Source: Oceanomicrobium pacificus (GTDB taxonomy: Bacteria > Pseudomonadota > Alphaproteobacteria > Rhodobacterales > Rhodobacteraceae). Taken from it: a stretch of DNA of 64,000 bases. Of this stretch, positions 45,071 to 55,135 are shown one piece after another. Numbering within the stretch: position 1 is the first letter of the stretch; each line of letters starts with the position of its first letter. The notes under the pieces are model-generated. The model searched no databases, was not told the DNA's origin, and saw nothing but the letters and a program-made list of their open reading frames with translations. The stretch lies in the NCBI RefSeq assembly GCF_009833495.1, contig NZ_WUWG01000003.1, positions 248,001 through 312,000 on the forward strand, read 5' to 3'. The position numbers and the translations under genes were made by a program.

Positions 45071-45835
45071 GTGGGATTTGAACGGATCTGTTTCCGTGCC
45101 GCCGGCACGCCGGGCGCGCATGCCGCAATGGTGGCGCTGCGCCAGCGCTACGGCCAGCATCCGGCGGAAGATGCGGACGTGATCGTCGCGCTTGGCGGCG
45201 ACGGATTCATGCTCAACATCCTGCACGAGATGCAGGGCCATGATGTGCCGGTCTACGGGATGCATCGCGGCACGGTGGGCTTTCTGATGAACGCCTTTTC
45301 CGACGCCGACCTGCCGGAGCGGCTCGCCGCCGCGGAGGAAACGGTGATCAATCCCCTGCGGATGGAAGCGACGCGCCGCGACGGCGAGATGCGCACCGCG
45401 CTTGCGATCAACGAAGTATCGCTCCTGCGGGCCGGTCCGCAGGCGGCCAAGCTGCGGATCTCGGTCGACGGGCGCGAGCGGATGGAGGAACTGGTTTGTG
45501 ACGGGGCGCTCGTCTGCACGCCGGCCGGGTCCACGGCCTATAATTACTCGGCTCACGGACCGATCCTGCCGATCGAATCGGACGTGATGGCGCTGACCGC
45601 CATGGCCGCCTTCCGGCCGCGGCGCTGGCGCGGTGCGCTGTTGCCAAAGACGGCGCAGGTGCGGTTCGAGGTTCTGGAACATGCCAAGCGGCCGGTTTCG
45701 GCCGTGGCCGATTCGACCGAAGTGCGCGATGTGGTGACGGTGGATATCCGTTCGGAGCCTGACATCCGGCACCGGCTCCTTTTCGACCCCGAACACGGGC
45801 TCGACGAGCGGTTGATCCGCGAACAGTTCGTGTGA
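45071..45835 (+). CDS. nadK: NAD kinase
   Basis: A 254-residue enzyme that phosphorylates NAD to NADP. The GGDG motif is at residues 42-45 (ALGGDGFML), NE of the substrate site occurs in INEVSLLR, and [13 protein letters not shown] is the second diagnostic block. The GTG at 45071 follows a GAAGGG site; the frame is open upstream without similarity. This short form lacking the N-terminal extension is usual in alphaproteobacteria. Confidence 0.93.
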   Translation: MGFERICFRAAGTPGAHAAMVALRQRYGQHPAEDADVIVALGGDGFMLNILHEMQGHDVPVYGMHRGTVGFLMNAFSDADLPERLAAAEETVINPLRMEATRRDGEMRTALAINEVSLLRAGPQAAKLRISVDGRERMEELVCDGALVCTPAGSTAYNYSAHGPILPIESDVMALTAMAAFRPRRWRGALLPKTAQVRFEVLEHAKRPVSAVADSTEVRDVVTVDIRSEPDIRHRLLFDPEHGLDERLIREQFV

Positions 45836-45987
45836 CGGCCGCGCGCCCGCGGCACCTGATCCAAGGGCAGAGCGGCGGATACGGCTTCCGGGCTTGCATG
45901 TGACACGGCGATGCCCGATCACACCGGAAAGACATGACGGCATCCGCGACGGGGAGCCGGCGCGCCGACAAGGAGGAAGAAGCGACT

Positions 45988-47046
45988 ATGAAACTGGGCA
46001 TCCGCGAACAGGTGCTGTGGTGGACTGGCGGGCTCGTTGCGCTCGTCGCGATCCTGTGGCTGCTCGGTGACGCGATCCTGCCCTTTGTCGTTGGCGCGGC
46101 CATTGCCTATTTCCTCGATCCCGTGGCCGACCGGCTTGAACGAATGGGCCTGTCGCGGGTTCTGGCCACCACGCTCATCTCGATCGTCATGGTGCTGATC
46201 GTGGTGCTGATCTTCGTGTTGCTGGTTCCGGTCTTCATCGAGCAGGGGGCCGAACTCGGTCGTGCGTTGCCGCAATATGTGCAGCAGTTGCGCGGCGCGG
46301 CGGAAAGCCGGTTTCCAGACCTGCTGGCCGCCGATGGCGGGCTCGCCAAGGGGATCGAATCGTTGCGCGATGTCGCCGCCGACAAGGGCATGGCGCTTTT
46401 CAATCAGGTCCTGTCCTCGTCGCTCGCGGTGATCGACTTCCTGTTGCTTGTCGTCGTCGCGCCGGTCGTGGCCTTCTACCTGCTGCTCGACTGGGACCGG
46501 ATGGTGTCCGTGATCGACGGCTGGCTGCCGCGTGACCATGTGGACACGATCCGCCGGCTGGCATCCGAGATCGACAGCGTGCTTGCCGGCTTCGTGCGCG
46601 GGCAGCTTTCGGTCTGTGCGATCCTCGGCACTTTCTATGCCGTGGCTCTGGTGCTGATCGGTCTGGAATTCGGCGTCTTCATCGGGCTGTTCGCCGGTCT
46701 CATATCCTTCATTCCCTTTGTCGGCGCGATCATCGGCGGCGCACTGGCGATCGGCGTGGCCCTCTTCCAGTTCTGGGGCGACCCGATCTGGATCCTCGCC
46801 GTGGCAGCCGTTTTCTTCGCCGGACAGGCGGTCGAGGGCAATGTGCTGACGCCATATCTGGTCGGCAGTTCGGTCGGCCTGCATCCGGTCTGGCTGATGT
46901 TCGCCCTGTCCGCATTCGGGACGCTCTTCGGTTTCCTCGGCCTGCTCATCGCCGTGCCGACCGCAGCGGCCATCGGCGTACTGGGCCGTTTCGCGCTCGA
47001 CCAGTATCAGGCGAGCCGGCTCTACACAGGGGAACCCGGGCAATGA
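45988..47046 (+). CDS. AI-2E/PerM-family transporter
   Basis: A 352-residue membrane protein with about seven to eight helices and the family block FFAGQAVEGNVLTPYLVGSSVGLHPVW. The name AI-2E (autoinducer-2 exporter) is historical; relatives also act as ion or antiporter-like proteins. AAGGAGG lies upstream of the ATG at 45988. It overlaps hdaA by 4 bp, so it heads an operon with hdaA and ppk1. Confidence 0.88.
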   Translation: MKLGIREQVLWWTGGLVALVAILWLLGDAILPFVVGAAIAYFLDPVADRLERMGLSRVLATTLISIVMVLIVVLIFVLLVPVFIEQGAELGRALPQYVQQLRGAAESRFPDLLAADGGLAKGIESLRDVAADKGMALFNQVLSSSLAVIDFLLLVVVAPVVAFYLLLDWDRMVSVIDGWLPRDHVDTIRRLASEIDSVLAGFVRGQLSVCAILGTFYAVALVLIGLEFGVFIGLFAGLISFIPFVGAIIGGALAIGVALFQFWGDPIWILAVAAVFFAGQAVEGNVLTPYLVGSSVGLHPVWLMFALSAFGTLFGFLGLLIAVPTAAAIGVLGRFALDQYQASRLYTGEPGQ

Positions 47047-47768
47047 GCGGGGCGACACAGCTTGTTTTCGACCTGCCAAGCCGTGCGGCACGCGGGCGCG
47101 GGGATTTCTTCGTCTCGGACGCCAACGCGCTCGCCGTGCGCCAGCTGGACGGCTGGCGCGACTGGCCGGAGCGCAAGCTCGCGTTGATCGGCCCCGCGCG
47201 GTCCGGCAAGACCCACCTGACAGGCGTCTGGGCGACCGAATGCGGCGCACGGGTCATCAGTGCGGCCGATCTGCCGGACTGGGATCTTGCGGCTTTGACC
47301 GAGGTGCCGGCGCTGGCGGTCGAGGATGTGGACCGGCTCGCGCTCCTGCCCGAAACCGCCCGCGGCGAGGCGGAAACCGCGCTCTTCCACCTGCACAATG
47401 CCGTGCTGCAGGCGCAGGGGCACCTGCTCGTGACCGGTGCCTTGCCGCCCGCCCATTGGGAGATCGGTCTGCCTGACCTTGCCTCTCGGCTACGAGCGAC
47501 GCCCGTGGCGCGGCTTGATCCGCCGGATGACGCGCTCCTGATGGCCGTGCTCGTGAAACTCTTTTCCGACCGGCAGTTGATCGTGGACCCCGATCTGATC
47601 GAATATCTTGCCGTGCGGCTTGACCGGTCGTTCGAGGCGGCGGCCCATGTCGTGGCCACGCTCGACCGCGAGGCGCTGCGCCGCCGGCGGCCGGTCACCG
47701 TCCGCCTGGCGTCAGAGATCCTCTTCAAGCCCGAACCGGGCCAGCAAAGGAGCCAAGCCGATGCCTGA
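47043..47768 (+). CDS. hdaA: HdaA, DnaA-related replication regulator
   Basis: A 241-residue DnaA-like AAA+ protein lacking the DNA-binding domain IV. The N-terminal QLVFDLP is the likely beta-clamp binding peptide. Walker A is GPARSGKT and Walker B is AVEDVDRL. HdaA with the clamp stimulates ATP hydrolysis by DnaA to prevent re-initiation. It overlaps the genes on both sides (4 and 8 bp). Co-transcription with ppk1 hints at a link between replication control and polyphosphate, but this is position only. Confidence 0.88.
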   Translation: MSGATQLVFDLPSRAARGRGDFFVSDANALAVRQLDGWRDWPERKLALIGPARSGKTHLTGVWATECGARVISAADLPDWDLAALTEVPALAVEDVDRLALLPETARGEAETALFHLHNAVLQAQGHLLVTGALPPAHWEIGLPDLASRLRATPVARLDPPDDALLMAVLVKLFSDRQLIVDPDLIEYLAVRLDRSFEAAAHVVATLDREALRRRRPVTVRLASEILFKPEPGQQRSQADA

Positions 47769-49974
47769 CGATGCCGCCCGCGACCTGCCCGAACGGGTGA
47801 ACGCGGATTTCCTGCGCTCGGCGCCGGGACCGGGCGTCGAGATGCCCGAGCTTGATCCCGAGAGCCCCGACCGGTTTTTCAACCGCGAACTGTCCTGGCT
47901 GCGCTTCAACACCCGCGTGCTGGAGGAAGCGGAGAACCCGAATGTCCCGCTTCTGGAGCGTGTGCGGTTCCTGTCCATCTCGGGCAGCAACCTCGACGAG
48001 TTCTATTCGGTCCGTGTGGCCGGTCTGCGCGGGCTGGTGCGCGCGGGGCTCGCCCATCCGAGCGTCGACGGGCTGACGCCGGCCGAGCAGTTGCAGAAGA
48101 TCGACACGAGCGCTCGCAAGCTGATGGCCCGCCAGCAGGATATCTGGCGCAGCCTGCAACTTGAAATGGAAGCGGAGAATCTTTTCATCCTGTCCCCGGA
48201 GCGGTTGACCGAGACCGATCTGGCCGTGCTGGAAGAGGTTTTCGTCAGTCAGGTGTTCCCGGTCCTGACCCCGCTCGCCATCGACCCGGCCCACCCGTTC
48301 CCCTTCATCGCGAACGAGGGGTTCGCGCTGGCGCTGAAACTCCAGAGCAAGAAGGGCAAGCGGCGGCTCGACGCGCTCCTGCCGATCCCCGCGCAGATCC
48401 CGCGTTTCATCGAGGTGGTGAACGAGGCGGAGGAGGGCCAGCGCTTCCTGCCGCTGGAGAGCATGTTGCAGGTGTTCCTTGGCAAGCTCTTCCCCGGCTA
48501 CACGGTCAAGTCGAGCTGCATGTTCCGCGTGCTCCGCGACAGCGATCTGGAGGTGGAGGAAGAGGCCGAGGATCTGGTGCGCGAGTTCGAGACCGCGCTG
48601 AAGCGCCGCCGCCGGGGGGAGGTGATCCGCCTCACCATCACCGGGTCCACGACCCGCGACCTGCGCGACACGATCATCTCGGCCCTGCAGGTGGCCGAAG
48701 AAGAGGTGATCGAGATCGACGGCGTGCTCGGCGTGGCCGACCTGTCGGAAATGGTGCTCGACAGCCGCGCCGACCTGCTCTGGCCGCAATTCTCGCAACG
48801 TTTCCCAGAGCGCGTGCGCGATTTCGACGGGGATATCTTCGCTGCCGTGCGCCAGAAGGACATGCTGCTGCACCACCCGTATGAAAGTTTCGAGAGCGTC
48901 GTGCGGTTTCTGCAGCAGGCCGCGCGGGACCCTGACGTGGTCGCGATCAAACAGACGCTCTACCGCACCTCCAAGAACAGCCCGATCGTGGCCGCGCTGT
49001 GCGAGGCGGCTGAGGATGGCAAGTCCGTCACCGCGCTGGTGGAGTTGAAAGCGCGGTTCGACGAGGCCGCCAACATCCGACAGTCGCGCCAGTTGGAACG
49101 CGCCGGGGCGCAGGTGGTCTACGGGTTCACCGACTGGAAGACCCATGCGAAAATCTCCACCGTGGTGCGGCGCGAGGGGCGGAACCTCGTGACCTATACC
49201 CATTTCGGGACCGGCAACTACCACCCGATCACCGCGAATTTCTACACCGATCTGTCGCTCTTCACCTGCGACGCCGCGCTGGGGCGCGACGCGACCAAGA
49301 TTTTCAATTTCGTCTCCGGCTATGTGGAGCCGCAGAAGCTCGAAAATCTCGCCATTTCCCCGATCGGCCTGAAACAGACGATCCTCGATCAGTTGGAGGC
49401 CGAGATCGAACATGCCCGCGCCGGACGCCCGGCTGCGGTCTGGGTCAAGCTGAACGCGATCATCGAGGCGGATGTGATCGATGCGCTCTACCGCGCCAGC
49501 CAGGCGGGTGTGAAAATCGACATGGTCGTGCGCGGCATTTGCGGTGTGCGCCCCGGGATCAAGGGCCTGAGCGAGAATATCCGCGTGAAATCCATCGTCG
49601 GGCGGTTTCTGGAACATTCCCGCATCGCCTGTTTCGCCAACGGGTCCGGTCTGCCGTCGAAACAGGCGCGGGTCTATATTTCCTCGGCCGACTGGATGGA
49701 CCGCAACCTCAACCGCCGCGTCGAGTCGCTGGTGGAGATCACCAACGCGACCGTGCGGGCGCAGATCCTCGACCAGATCATGGCAGCGAACCTTGCCGAC
49801 GAGGCGCAGAGCTGGGTGCTCCAGCCCGATGGCAGCTACATCCGCCACGAAGGGGCCGAGGGCGAGCGGCTCTTCAACTGCCACCGGTTCTTCCTTGAAA
49901 ATCCGTCCCTGTCGGGGCGCGGCAGCGTGGGCATCAAGGATGTGCCGCGCCTGACCCATTCCTATGATGACTGA
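47761..49974 (+). CDS. ppk1: Polyphosphate kinase 1
   Basis: A 737-residue enzyme that makes polyphosphate from ATP. The N-terminal block FFNRELSWLRFN...SISGSNLDEFYSVRV, the IKQTLYRTSKNSPIV segment and the autophosphorylated His462 in KTHAKIS are present, followed by HFGTGNYH and a C-terminal domain with SSADWMDRNLNRRVE. The ATG at 47761 overlaps the hdaA end by 8 bp. Length is typical for PPK1. Confidence 0.96.
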   Translation: MPDDAARDLPERVNADFLRSAPGPGVEMPELDPESPDRFFNRELSWLRFNTRVLEEAENPNVPLLERVRFLSISGSNLDEFYSVRVAGLRGLVRAGLAHPSVDGLTPAEQLQKIDTSARKLMARQQDIWRSLQLEMEAENLFILSPERLTETDLAVLEEVFVSQVFPVLTPLAIDPAHPFPFIANEGFALALKLQSKKGKRRLDALLPIPAQIPRFIEVVNEAEEGQRFLPLESMLQVFLGKLFPGYTVKSSCMFRVLRDSDLEVEEEAEDLVREFETALKRRRRGEVIRLTITGSTTRDLRDTIISALQVAEEEVIEIDGVLGVADLSEMVLDSRADLLWPQFSQRFPERVRDFDGDIFAAVRQKDMLLHHPYESFESVVRFLQQAARDPDVVAIKQTLYRTSKNSPIVAALCEAAEDGKSVTALVELKARFDEAANIRQSRQLERAGAQVVYGFTDWKTHAKISTVVRREGRNLVTYTHFGTGNYHPITANFYTDLSLFTCDAALGRDATKIFNFVSGYVEPQKLENLAISPIGLKQTILDQLEAEIEHARAGRPAAVWVKLNAIIEADVIDALYRASQAGVKIDMVVRGICGVRPGIKGLSENIRVKSIVGRFLEHSRIACFANGSGLPSKQARVYISSADWMDRNLNRRVESLVEITNATVRAQILDQIMAANLADEAQSWVLQPDGSYIRHEGAEGERLFNCHRFFLENPSLSGRGSVGIKDVPRLTHSYDD

Positions 49975-50004
49975 CTGGCGCGCCACAAAACGGGCAGGGC
50001 GCCC

Positions 50005-51522
50005 GTGCTGAGCCTGCCCGACGGTCCCGGCGCGGCGCCCGCGCCACCCGCCGATCCGGTCGCGCGCATGGGCGTGATCGATGTCGGCTCCAACTCGGTG
50101 CGCTTCGTCGTCTTCGACGGGATCGCCCGCTCTCCGGCCTATTTCTACAACGAGAAAATCCTGTGCGGGCTCGGGGCCGGACTGGCCGAAAGCGGGCGGC
50201 TGAACCCGCAGGGCCGCATCCGGGCGCTCAACGCGCTGCACCGGTTCGCCGCCCTGTCGCGGGAAATGAAGCTTGGCGGCCTTGTCGCGGTCGCCACCGC
50301 CGCCGTGCGCGAGGCCGAGGACGGACCTGCTTTCTGCGCCCGTGTGGCGGCGGAAACGGGACTGACGATCCGGGTCGCGAGCGGCGCGGAGGAGGCCGAG
50401 TTCTCCGCCAAGGGCGTGCTTCTGGGCTGGCCGCATGCCAACGGACTGGTCTGCGACATCGGTGGCGCGTCGATGGAACTGGCGCAGGTGGCCGACGGGC
50501 AGATCGGACGCTTGCAGACCTCGCCTCTGGGGCCTTTGAAGCTGCGCGACCTGATCGAGGGTGGCGGCGATCTGCGAACACATCTGAAAGACCAGATCGG
50601 CCTGCTCCGGCAGAGTTTTCCCGAAGCTGTGCACCGGCTCTTCCTTGTCGGCGGTTCCTGGCGCGCCATCGCGCGGCTCGACATGTACCGGCGCGACTAT
50701 CCGTTGATGGTGCTGCATGAATATGAACTGGCGCCGAAGGACCTGCGCGACACGCTCGACTGGATCGCGGATTCCACGCCCGAGGACCTGGCCGGGCTGA
50801 CCGACACCTCATCGGCGCGCCTTGCGCTGGTGCCGCTTGCCGCCCGTGTGCTGCGGCGGATGCTGAAAAGCTTCTCGCCCGAGCTTGTCTCCTTCTCCAG
50901 CTACGGGCTGCGGGAAGGGGTGCTCTATGACCGGATGCCGGTCAGCCTGCGCGAAAGCGATCCGCTTCTGGAAGTGGCCCGCCATCTCGAAGCGCGCGAG
51001 AGCCGCTTTCCCGGCTTCGGCGCCGCGCTCTATGACTGGATGCAGCCCATCGTCTCGATGCTGGACGAGGCCGAGCAGCGCGTGGTGCGCGCCGCCTGCC
51101 ACATGCATGACATTGCCTGGCGCGCGCATCCCGACTATCGCGGCGAGATCTGTTTCGACAGTGTCGCGCGCGCCAATTACAGCGGGCTCGACCATCGCGG
51201 GCGGATGTTCCTCGGGCTGGCGGTGCTGGCGCGCTACAAGAATGCGGAGAAGATGCCGGAATATGCGCTCGCGGCCGCGATGCTGCCGCCCCACCGTGTG
51301 GAGCAGGCGCTGACGCTCGGCAAGGCGCTGCGGCTCGGTGCCATGCTGTCGGGATCGGTCGGCGGCGCGCTTCTGCGCACGCGGCTGTCGGTCGAGTCGG
51401 ACCGGCTGGTGCTGACGCTGAGTGGGCCGGACTGCGCGCTGGAGGGCGAGGCGGTGGAGCGTCGGCTCGCAGCCCTTGCGGACCGGTTGGGCCTCGCGCC
51501 GGAACTGCGCGCCACTGCCTGA
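50005..51522 (+). CDS. ppx: Exopolyphosphatase, Ppx/GppA family
   Basis: A 505-residue ASKHA-fold phosphatase that degrades polyphosphate or pppGpp. The N-terminal phosphate 1 loop is MGVIDVGSNSVRFVVFD and the second loop is CDIGGASMELAQV; a C-terminal HD-like helical domain includes RAACHMHDIAWRAHPDYRGE. The start is GTG at 50005, 30 bp after ppk1; an ATG at residue 22 (MGVIDVG) is a valid alternative. Paired with ppk1 it sets polyphosphate levels. Confidence 0.93.
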   Translation: MLSLPDGPGAAPAPPADPVARMGVIDVGSNSVRFVVFDGIARSPAYFYNEKILCGLGAGLAESGRLNPQGRIRALNALHRFAALSREMKLGGLVAVATAAVREAEDGPAFCARVAAETGLTIRVASGAEEAEFSAKGVLLGWPHANGLVCDIGGASMELAQVADGQIGRLQTSPLGPLKLRDLIEGGGDLRTHLKDQIGLLRQSFPEAVHRLFLVGGSWRAIARLDMYRRDYPLMVLHEYELAPKDLRDTLDWIADSTPEDLAGLTDTSSARLALVPLAARVLRRMLKSFSPELVSFSSYGLREGVLYDRMPVSLRESDPLLEVARHLEARESRFPGFGAALYDWMQPIVSMLDEAEQRVVRAACHMHDIAWRAHPDYRGEICFDSVARANYSGLDHRGRMFLGLAVLARYKNAEKMPEYALAAAMLPPHRVEQALTLGKALRLGAMLSGSVGGALLRTRLSVESDRLVLTLSGPDCALEGEAVERRLAALADRLGLAPELRATA

Positions 51523-51573
51523 AGCCGTTTCTGAAGAAGATCCGGGAAGCCGTTCGTTCCGTTCAAAGAAAAA

Positions 51574-51600
51574 CGGTCCGCAATGCGGACCGCTTTCCTT
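51574..51600 (+). terminator. Terminator downstream of ppx
   Basis: CGGTCCGC, a 3-nt AAT loop and GCGGACCG form an 8-bp stem followed by a pyrimidine tract CTTTCCTTTTCC. The A run upstream suggests it may also work in reverse. The remaining 220 bp before proS contain no gene that I can support. Confidence 0.8.
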
Positions 51601-51821
51601 TCCCCTAGACTTGAGCCAATCCCGAGCCCGTCCGTGTGCGCGGTCGTCTCTTGTCCCCGATAGGAGGGGGGCGACCGTCTGCCGCACCTATTAAGCAGAT
51701 TTGGCACCATGTTTCAATTCGTTTCTTGCGGGCGGTCCGCGACGCGCGCGCCATTGCGCCTGTCGCGGGCTTGGCCTACACCTCTGATCGAGTTGAAACC
51801 GCCAGATCCAGAGTCATCCAT

Positions 51822-53162
51822 ATGCGTCTGTCCCGCTATTTCCTGCCCGTCCTCAAGGAGACCCCGGCCGAGGCCCAGATCGCCTCGCACCGGCTGATGC
51901 TGCGCGCCGGCATGATCCGTCAGGCCAGTGCCGGGATCTATTCCTGGCTGCCGCTCGGCTTCAAGGTGCTGCGCCGTCTCGAAGATATCGTGCATGAGGA
52001 GCAGATCCGCGCGGGCCATATCCCGATGCTGATGCCGACGCTGCAATCGGCAGACCTCTGGCGGGAAAGCGGCCGCTATGACGATTACGGGCAGGAGATG
52101 CTGCGCATCACCGATCGGCACAATCGCGACATGCTCTACGGGCCGACGAACGAGGAGCTGATTACCGATATCTTCCGCTCCACGGTGAACAGCTACAAGG
52201 AACTGCCGAAGACCCTCTACCACATCCAGTGGAAATTCCGCGACGAGATCCGCCCGCGTTTCGGGGTGATGCGCGGCCGCGAGTTCTACATGAAGGACGG
52301 CTACAGTTTCGACATTGACGAGGCATCCGCGATCCACGCCTACAACCGCCATATGGTGAGCTACCTGCGCACCTATGAGCGCATGGGCCTGCAGGCGATC
52401 CCGATGAAGGCGGACACCGGTCCGATCGGCGGCGATTACAGCCACGAGTTTCTGGTGCTGGCCGATACGGGCGAGAGCGAGGTCTTCTACGACCGCTCCG
52501 TGACCGATCTGTCGCTGGGCGACCGTTCGGTGGATTTCGACAATGTTGCGGAGTGCCAGGCGATCGTGGACGAGTTCACCGCGCCTTACGCCCGCACGGA
52601 CGAAACCCATGACGAAGCGCTCTTCGAGGCAGAGGTGCCCGCAGACCGTCGAAAGTCCGCCCGCGGCATCGAGGTCGGCCAGATCTTCTACTTCGGCACG
52701 AAATATTCCGAAGCGCTCGGCGCCGAGGTGGTCATGCCGGACGGGTCGCGCAAGCCGGTCGAGATGGGCAGCCACGGGATCGGCGTGTCGCGTCTGGTGG
52801 GCGCGCTCATCGAGGCCAATCATGACGAGAACGGGATCATCTGGCCCGAAGGCGTGACACCGTTCCGCGTCGGCATCGTGAACCTGAGGCAGGGCGATAC
52901 GGATACGGACGCGGCTTGCGACAAGCTCTATGCGGACCTGACGGCGGCCGGTCTCGACCCGCTTTATGATGACCGCGAGGAACGGGCCGGCGCGAAATTC
53001 GCCACCATGGACCTGATCGGTCTGCCGTGGCGGATCACCGTCGGGCCGCGCGGCCTGAAGGAAGGCAAGGTCGAACTGACCTCGCGCCGCACGGGCGAGA
53101 GCGAGTTGCTGACGCCCGCAGACGCGCTCGCGCGCTGCGCCGACATTTACGCCGGGCTCTGA
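51822..53162 (+). CDS. proS: Prolyl-tRNA synthetase (alpha-proteobacterial short form)
   Basis: A 446-residue class II synthetase. Motif 2 ([24 protein letters not shown]) and motif 3 ([15 protein letters not shown]) are clear, as is the C-terminal anticodon domain ([25 protein letters not shown]). It lacks the editing insertion of the longer bacterial enzymes, typical of alphaproteobacteria. The ATG at 51822 matches the family N-terminus ([15 protein letters not shown]). It lies 7 bp before the Lol permease gene. Confidence 0.96.
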   Translation: MRLSRYFLPVLKETPAEAQIASHRLMLRAGMIRQASAGIYSWLPLGFKVLRRLEDIVHEEQIRAGHIPMLMPTLQSADLWRESGRYDDYGQEMLRITDRHNRDMLYGPTNEELITDIFRSTVNSYKELPKTLYHIQWKFRDEIRPRFGVMRGREFYMKDGYSFDIDEASAIHAYNRHMVSYLRTYERMGLQAIPMKADTGPIGGDYSHEFLVLADTGESEVFYDRSVTDLSLGDRSVDFDNVAECQAIVDEFTAPYARTDETHDEALFEAEVPADRRKSARGIEVGQIFYFGTKYSEALGAEVVMPDGSRKPVEMGSHGIGVSRLVGALIEANHDENGIIWPEGVTPFRVGIVNLRQGDTDTDAACDKLYADLTAAGLDPLYDDREERAGAKFATMDLIGLPWRITVGPRGLKEGKVELTSRRTGESELLTPADALARCADIYAGL

Positions 53163-53169
53163 GCCACAG

Positions 53170-54453
53170 ATGGCCGCGACGCGCCCCTTTGCCGGTTTCG
53201 AATGGGCCATTGCATGGCGCTATCTGCGCGCGCGCCGCAAGGATGGCGGCATTTCGGTCATCGCCTGGTACGCGCTGATCGGTGTGATGCTGGGCGTCGG
53301 CACGCTGATCGTCGTGCAGGCGGTCATGTACGGTTTCCGCGAGGAGTTCACCGACCGCATCCTTGGCGCCAACGCGCATGTGACCGTCTATTCGGCGCTC
53401 TACGAGGATGCGAACGGCAACCGCAGCCGCGCGATCACCGACTATGATGATCTGACCGCACGTGTCGCGGCGGTGCCTGGTGTGACCCGTGCGGCCCCGA
53501 TCATCCGCGGGCAGGTCATGGCCTCTGGCAACGAGCGCAACGCAGGCGTGGAAGTCTATGGCGAGCGGCCGGAAGACATGCAGACCCTGCCGCTCATCGC
53601 CAATCCCGAAACCGCGGAGGGCGACCTGTCGCGCTTCCCCGAAGGGATCGCGGTCGGGCAGGGGGTGGCCCGCGAGCTTGGCCTGCGGGTCGGCGATTTC
53701 ATCACGCTCATCTCGCCGAACGGGGTGAAAACGGCCTTCGGCACCGCGCCACGGATCAACGATTACGAGGTGGTCTATATTTTCAGCGTCGGGCGGTACG
53801 ATATCGATCGGACGCGGGTCTATCTGCCCTTCGACGAGGCACAGAGCTATTTCGACCGCGAAGGCACGGCCGACGAGATCGAGGTGCTGGTCCAGTCTCC
53901 GCAGGAGGTGGACCAGTATTACCTGCCGATCATCGAAGCCGCTGGCGGGCAGAATCTTGTCTGGACGTGGAAGGATGCATCGGGCGCGTTCCTGTCAGCG
54001 CTCGATGTGGAGCGGCGGGTCATGTTCATCATTCTGTCGCTGGTCGTGCTCATCGCGGCGATGAACATCATCTCTGGTCTGGTGATGCTGGTGAAAAACA
54101 AGGGCCGCGACATCGGCATCCTGCGCACGATGGGCCTGAGCCAGGGCTCGATCCTGCGCATCTTCTTCATCTGCGGGTCGATGATCGGCGTGATCGGCAC
54201 GTTCCTCGGCGTCATCCTCGGCTGCCTCTTCGCCTACTATATTCAGGACATCCAAGCGCTGGTCGAATGGATCAGCGGCGGGCAGGTCTGGGATCCGGAG
54301 ATCCGTTTCCTGACCGAGATTCCGGCGCGGCTGCGCTGGCAGGATGTGTCTGCCGCGATGCTGATGGCGCTGGGCCTGTCCTTCGTCATCACCATATTTC
54401 CGGCGCGTGCGGCGGCGCGGATGAACCCGGTGGAGGCCCTGCGCTATGAGTGA
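53170..54453 (+). CDS. Lipoprotein-releasing ABC permease, LolC/LolE (LolF) family
   Basis: A 427-residue permease with a cytoplasmic N-end ([22 protein letters not shown]), TM1 (about 28-48), a large periplasmic MacB-like domain (50-270) and three C-terminal helices of the FtsX domain ([31 protein letters not shown]). With LolD it extracts outer-membrane lipoproteins from the inner membrane and passes them to LolA. Only one permease gene is present here, which fits the LolF arrangement (homodimer) of many alphaproteobacteria. The gene overlaps lolD by 8 bp. Confidence 0.92.
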   Translation: MAATRPFAGFEWAIAWRYLRARRKDGGISVIAWYALIGVMLGVGTLIVVQAVMYGFREEFTDRILGANAHVTVYSALYEDANGNRSRAITDYDDLTARVAAVPGVTRAAPIIRGQVMASGNERNAGVEVYGERPEDMQTLPLIANPETAEGDLSRFPEGIAVGQGVARELGLRVGDFITLISPNGVKTAFGTAPRINDYEVVYIFSVGRYDIDRTRVYLPFDEAQSYFDREGTADEIEVLVQSPQEVDQYYLPIIEAAGGQNLVWTWKDASGAFLSALDVERRVMFIILSLVVLIAAMNIISGLVMLVKNKGRDIGILRTMGLSQGSILRIFFICGSMIGVIGTFLGVILGCLFAYYIQDIQALVEWISGGQVWDPEIRFLTEIPARLRWQDVSAAMLMALGLSFVITIFPARAAARMNPVEALRYE

Positions 54454-55129
54454 TGCCGTGCTGCGCCTGTCGGGTGTCACCAAGCGGTTCCACCCCGGCA
54501 AGCCGAACGAGATTACCGTGCTCGACGGGGCCGATATCGCGCTTGCGCGGGGGGAGGTCGTGGGCCTGGTCGCCCCCTCGGGCGCGGGTAAGTCGACGCT
54601 TCTGCATATTGCGGGGCTTCTCGACACGGCGGATGCCGGCTCGGTCCATGTGCTCGGGCGGGAGGCCTCGGGCGCGCGCGACCGCGAACGGACCCGTCTG
54701 CGCCGCGCCCATGTCGGCTTCATCTACCAGTTCCACCATTTGCTGCCGGAGTTTTCCGCGCTGGAGAATGTCGTCCTGCCGCAGCAGGCCAACGGGGTCG
54801 CCAAGGCGGCGGCCGAAGACCGGGCACGGGCGCTCCTCGGCCAGATCGGCCTGGAAGCGCGGCTCGATCACCGGCCGGCGGAACTGTCGGGCGGCGAGCA
54901 GCAGCGCGTGGCATTCTGCCGGGCGCTCGCCAATGCGCCCGACCTGCTTCTGGCCGACGAGCCCACCGGCAATCTCGATCCCGAAACCTCCGATCAGGTG
55001 TTCGACATCCTGCTCGATCTGGTGCGCGATACCGGCCTGTCGGCGCTGATTGCCACGCACAATCACGAACTGGCGGCGAAGATGGACCGTGTGGTCCGGC
55101 TCGATGCCGGGCGGCTGGTCGCGGCCTGA
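54446..55129 (+). CDS. lolD: LolD, ATPase of the lipoprotein exporter
   Basis: A 227-residue ABC ATPase with Walker [11 protein letters not shown] loop [10 protein letters not shown], signature [10 protein letters not shown], Walker [13 protein letters not shown] and switch His in ATHN. The [16 protein letters not shown] stretch is diagnostic for LolD. It partners the permease just upstream. Confidence 0.96.
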   Translation: MSDAVLRLSGVTKRFHPGKPNEITVLDGADIALARGEVVGLVAPSGAGKSTLLHIAGLLDTADAGSVHVLGREASGARDRERTRLRRAHVGFIYQFHHLLPEFSALENVVLPQQANGVAKAAAEDRARALLGQIGLEARLDHRPAELSGGEQQRVAFCRALANAPDLLLADEPTGNLDPETSDQVFDILLDLVRDTGLSALIATHNHELAAKMDRVVRLDAGRLVAA

Positions 55130-55135
55130 GCGGTT

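Noticed and set aside
47725-50718. A 997-codon open minus-strand frame opposite ppk1 and ppx
   Set aside because: Mirror of the real genes through codon bias; protein is not plausible.
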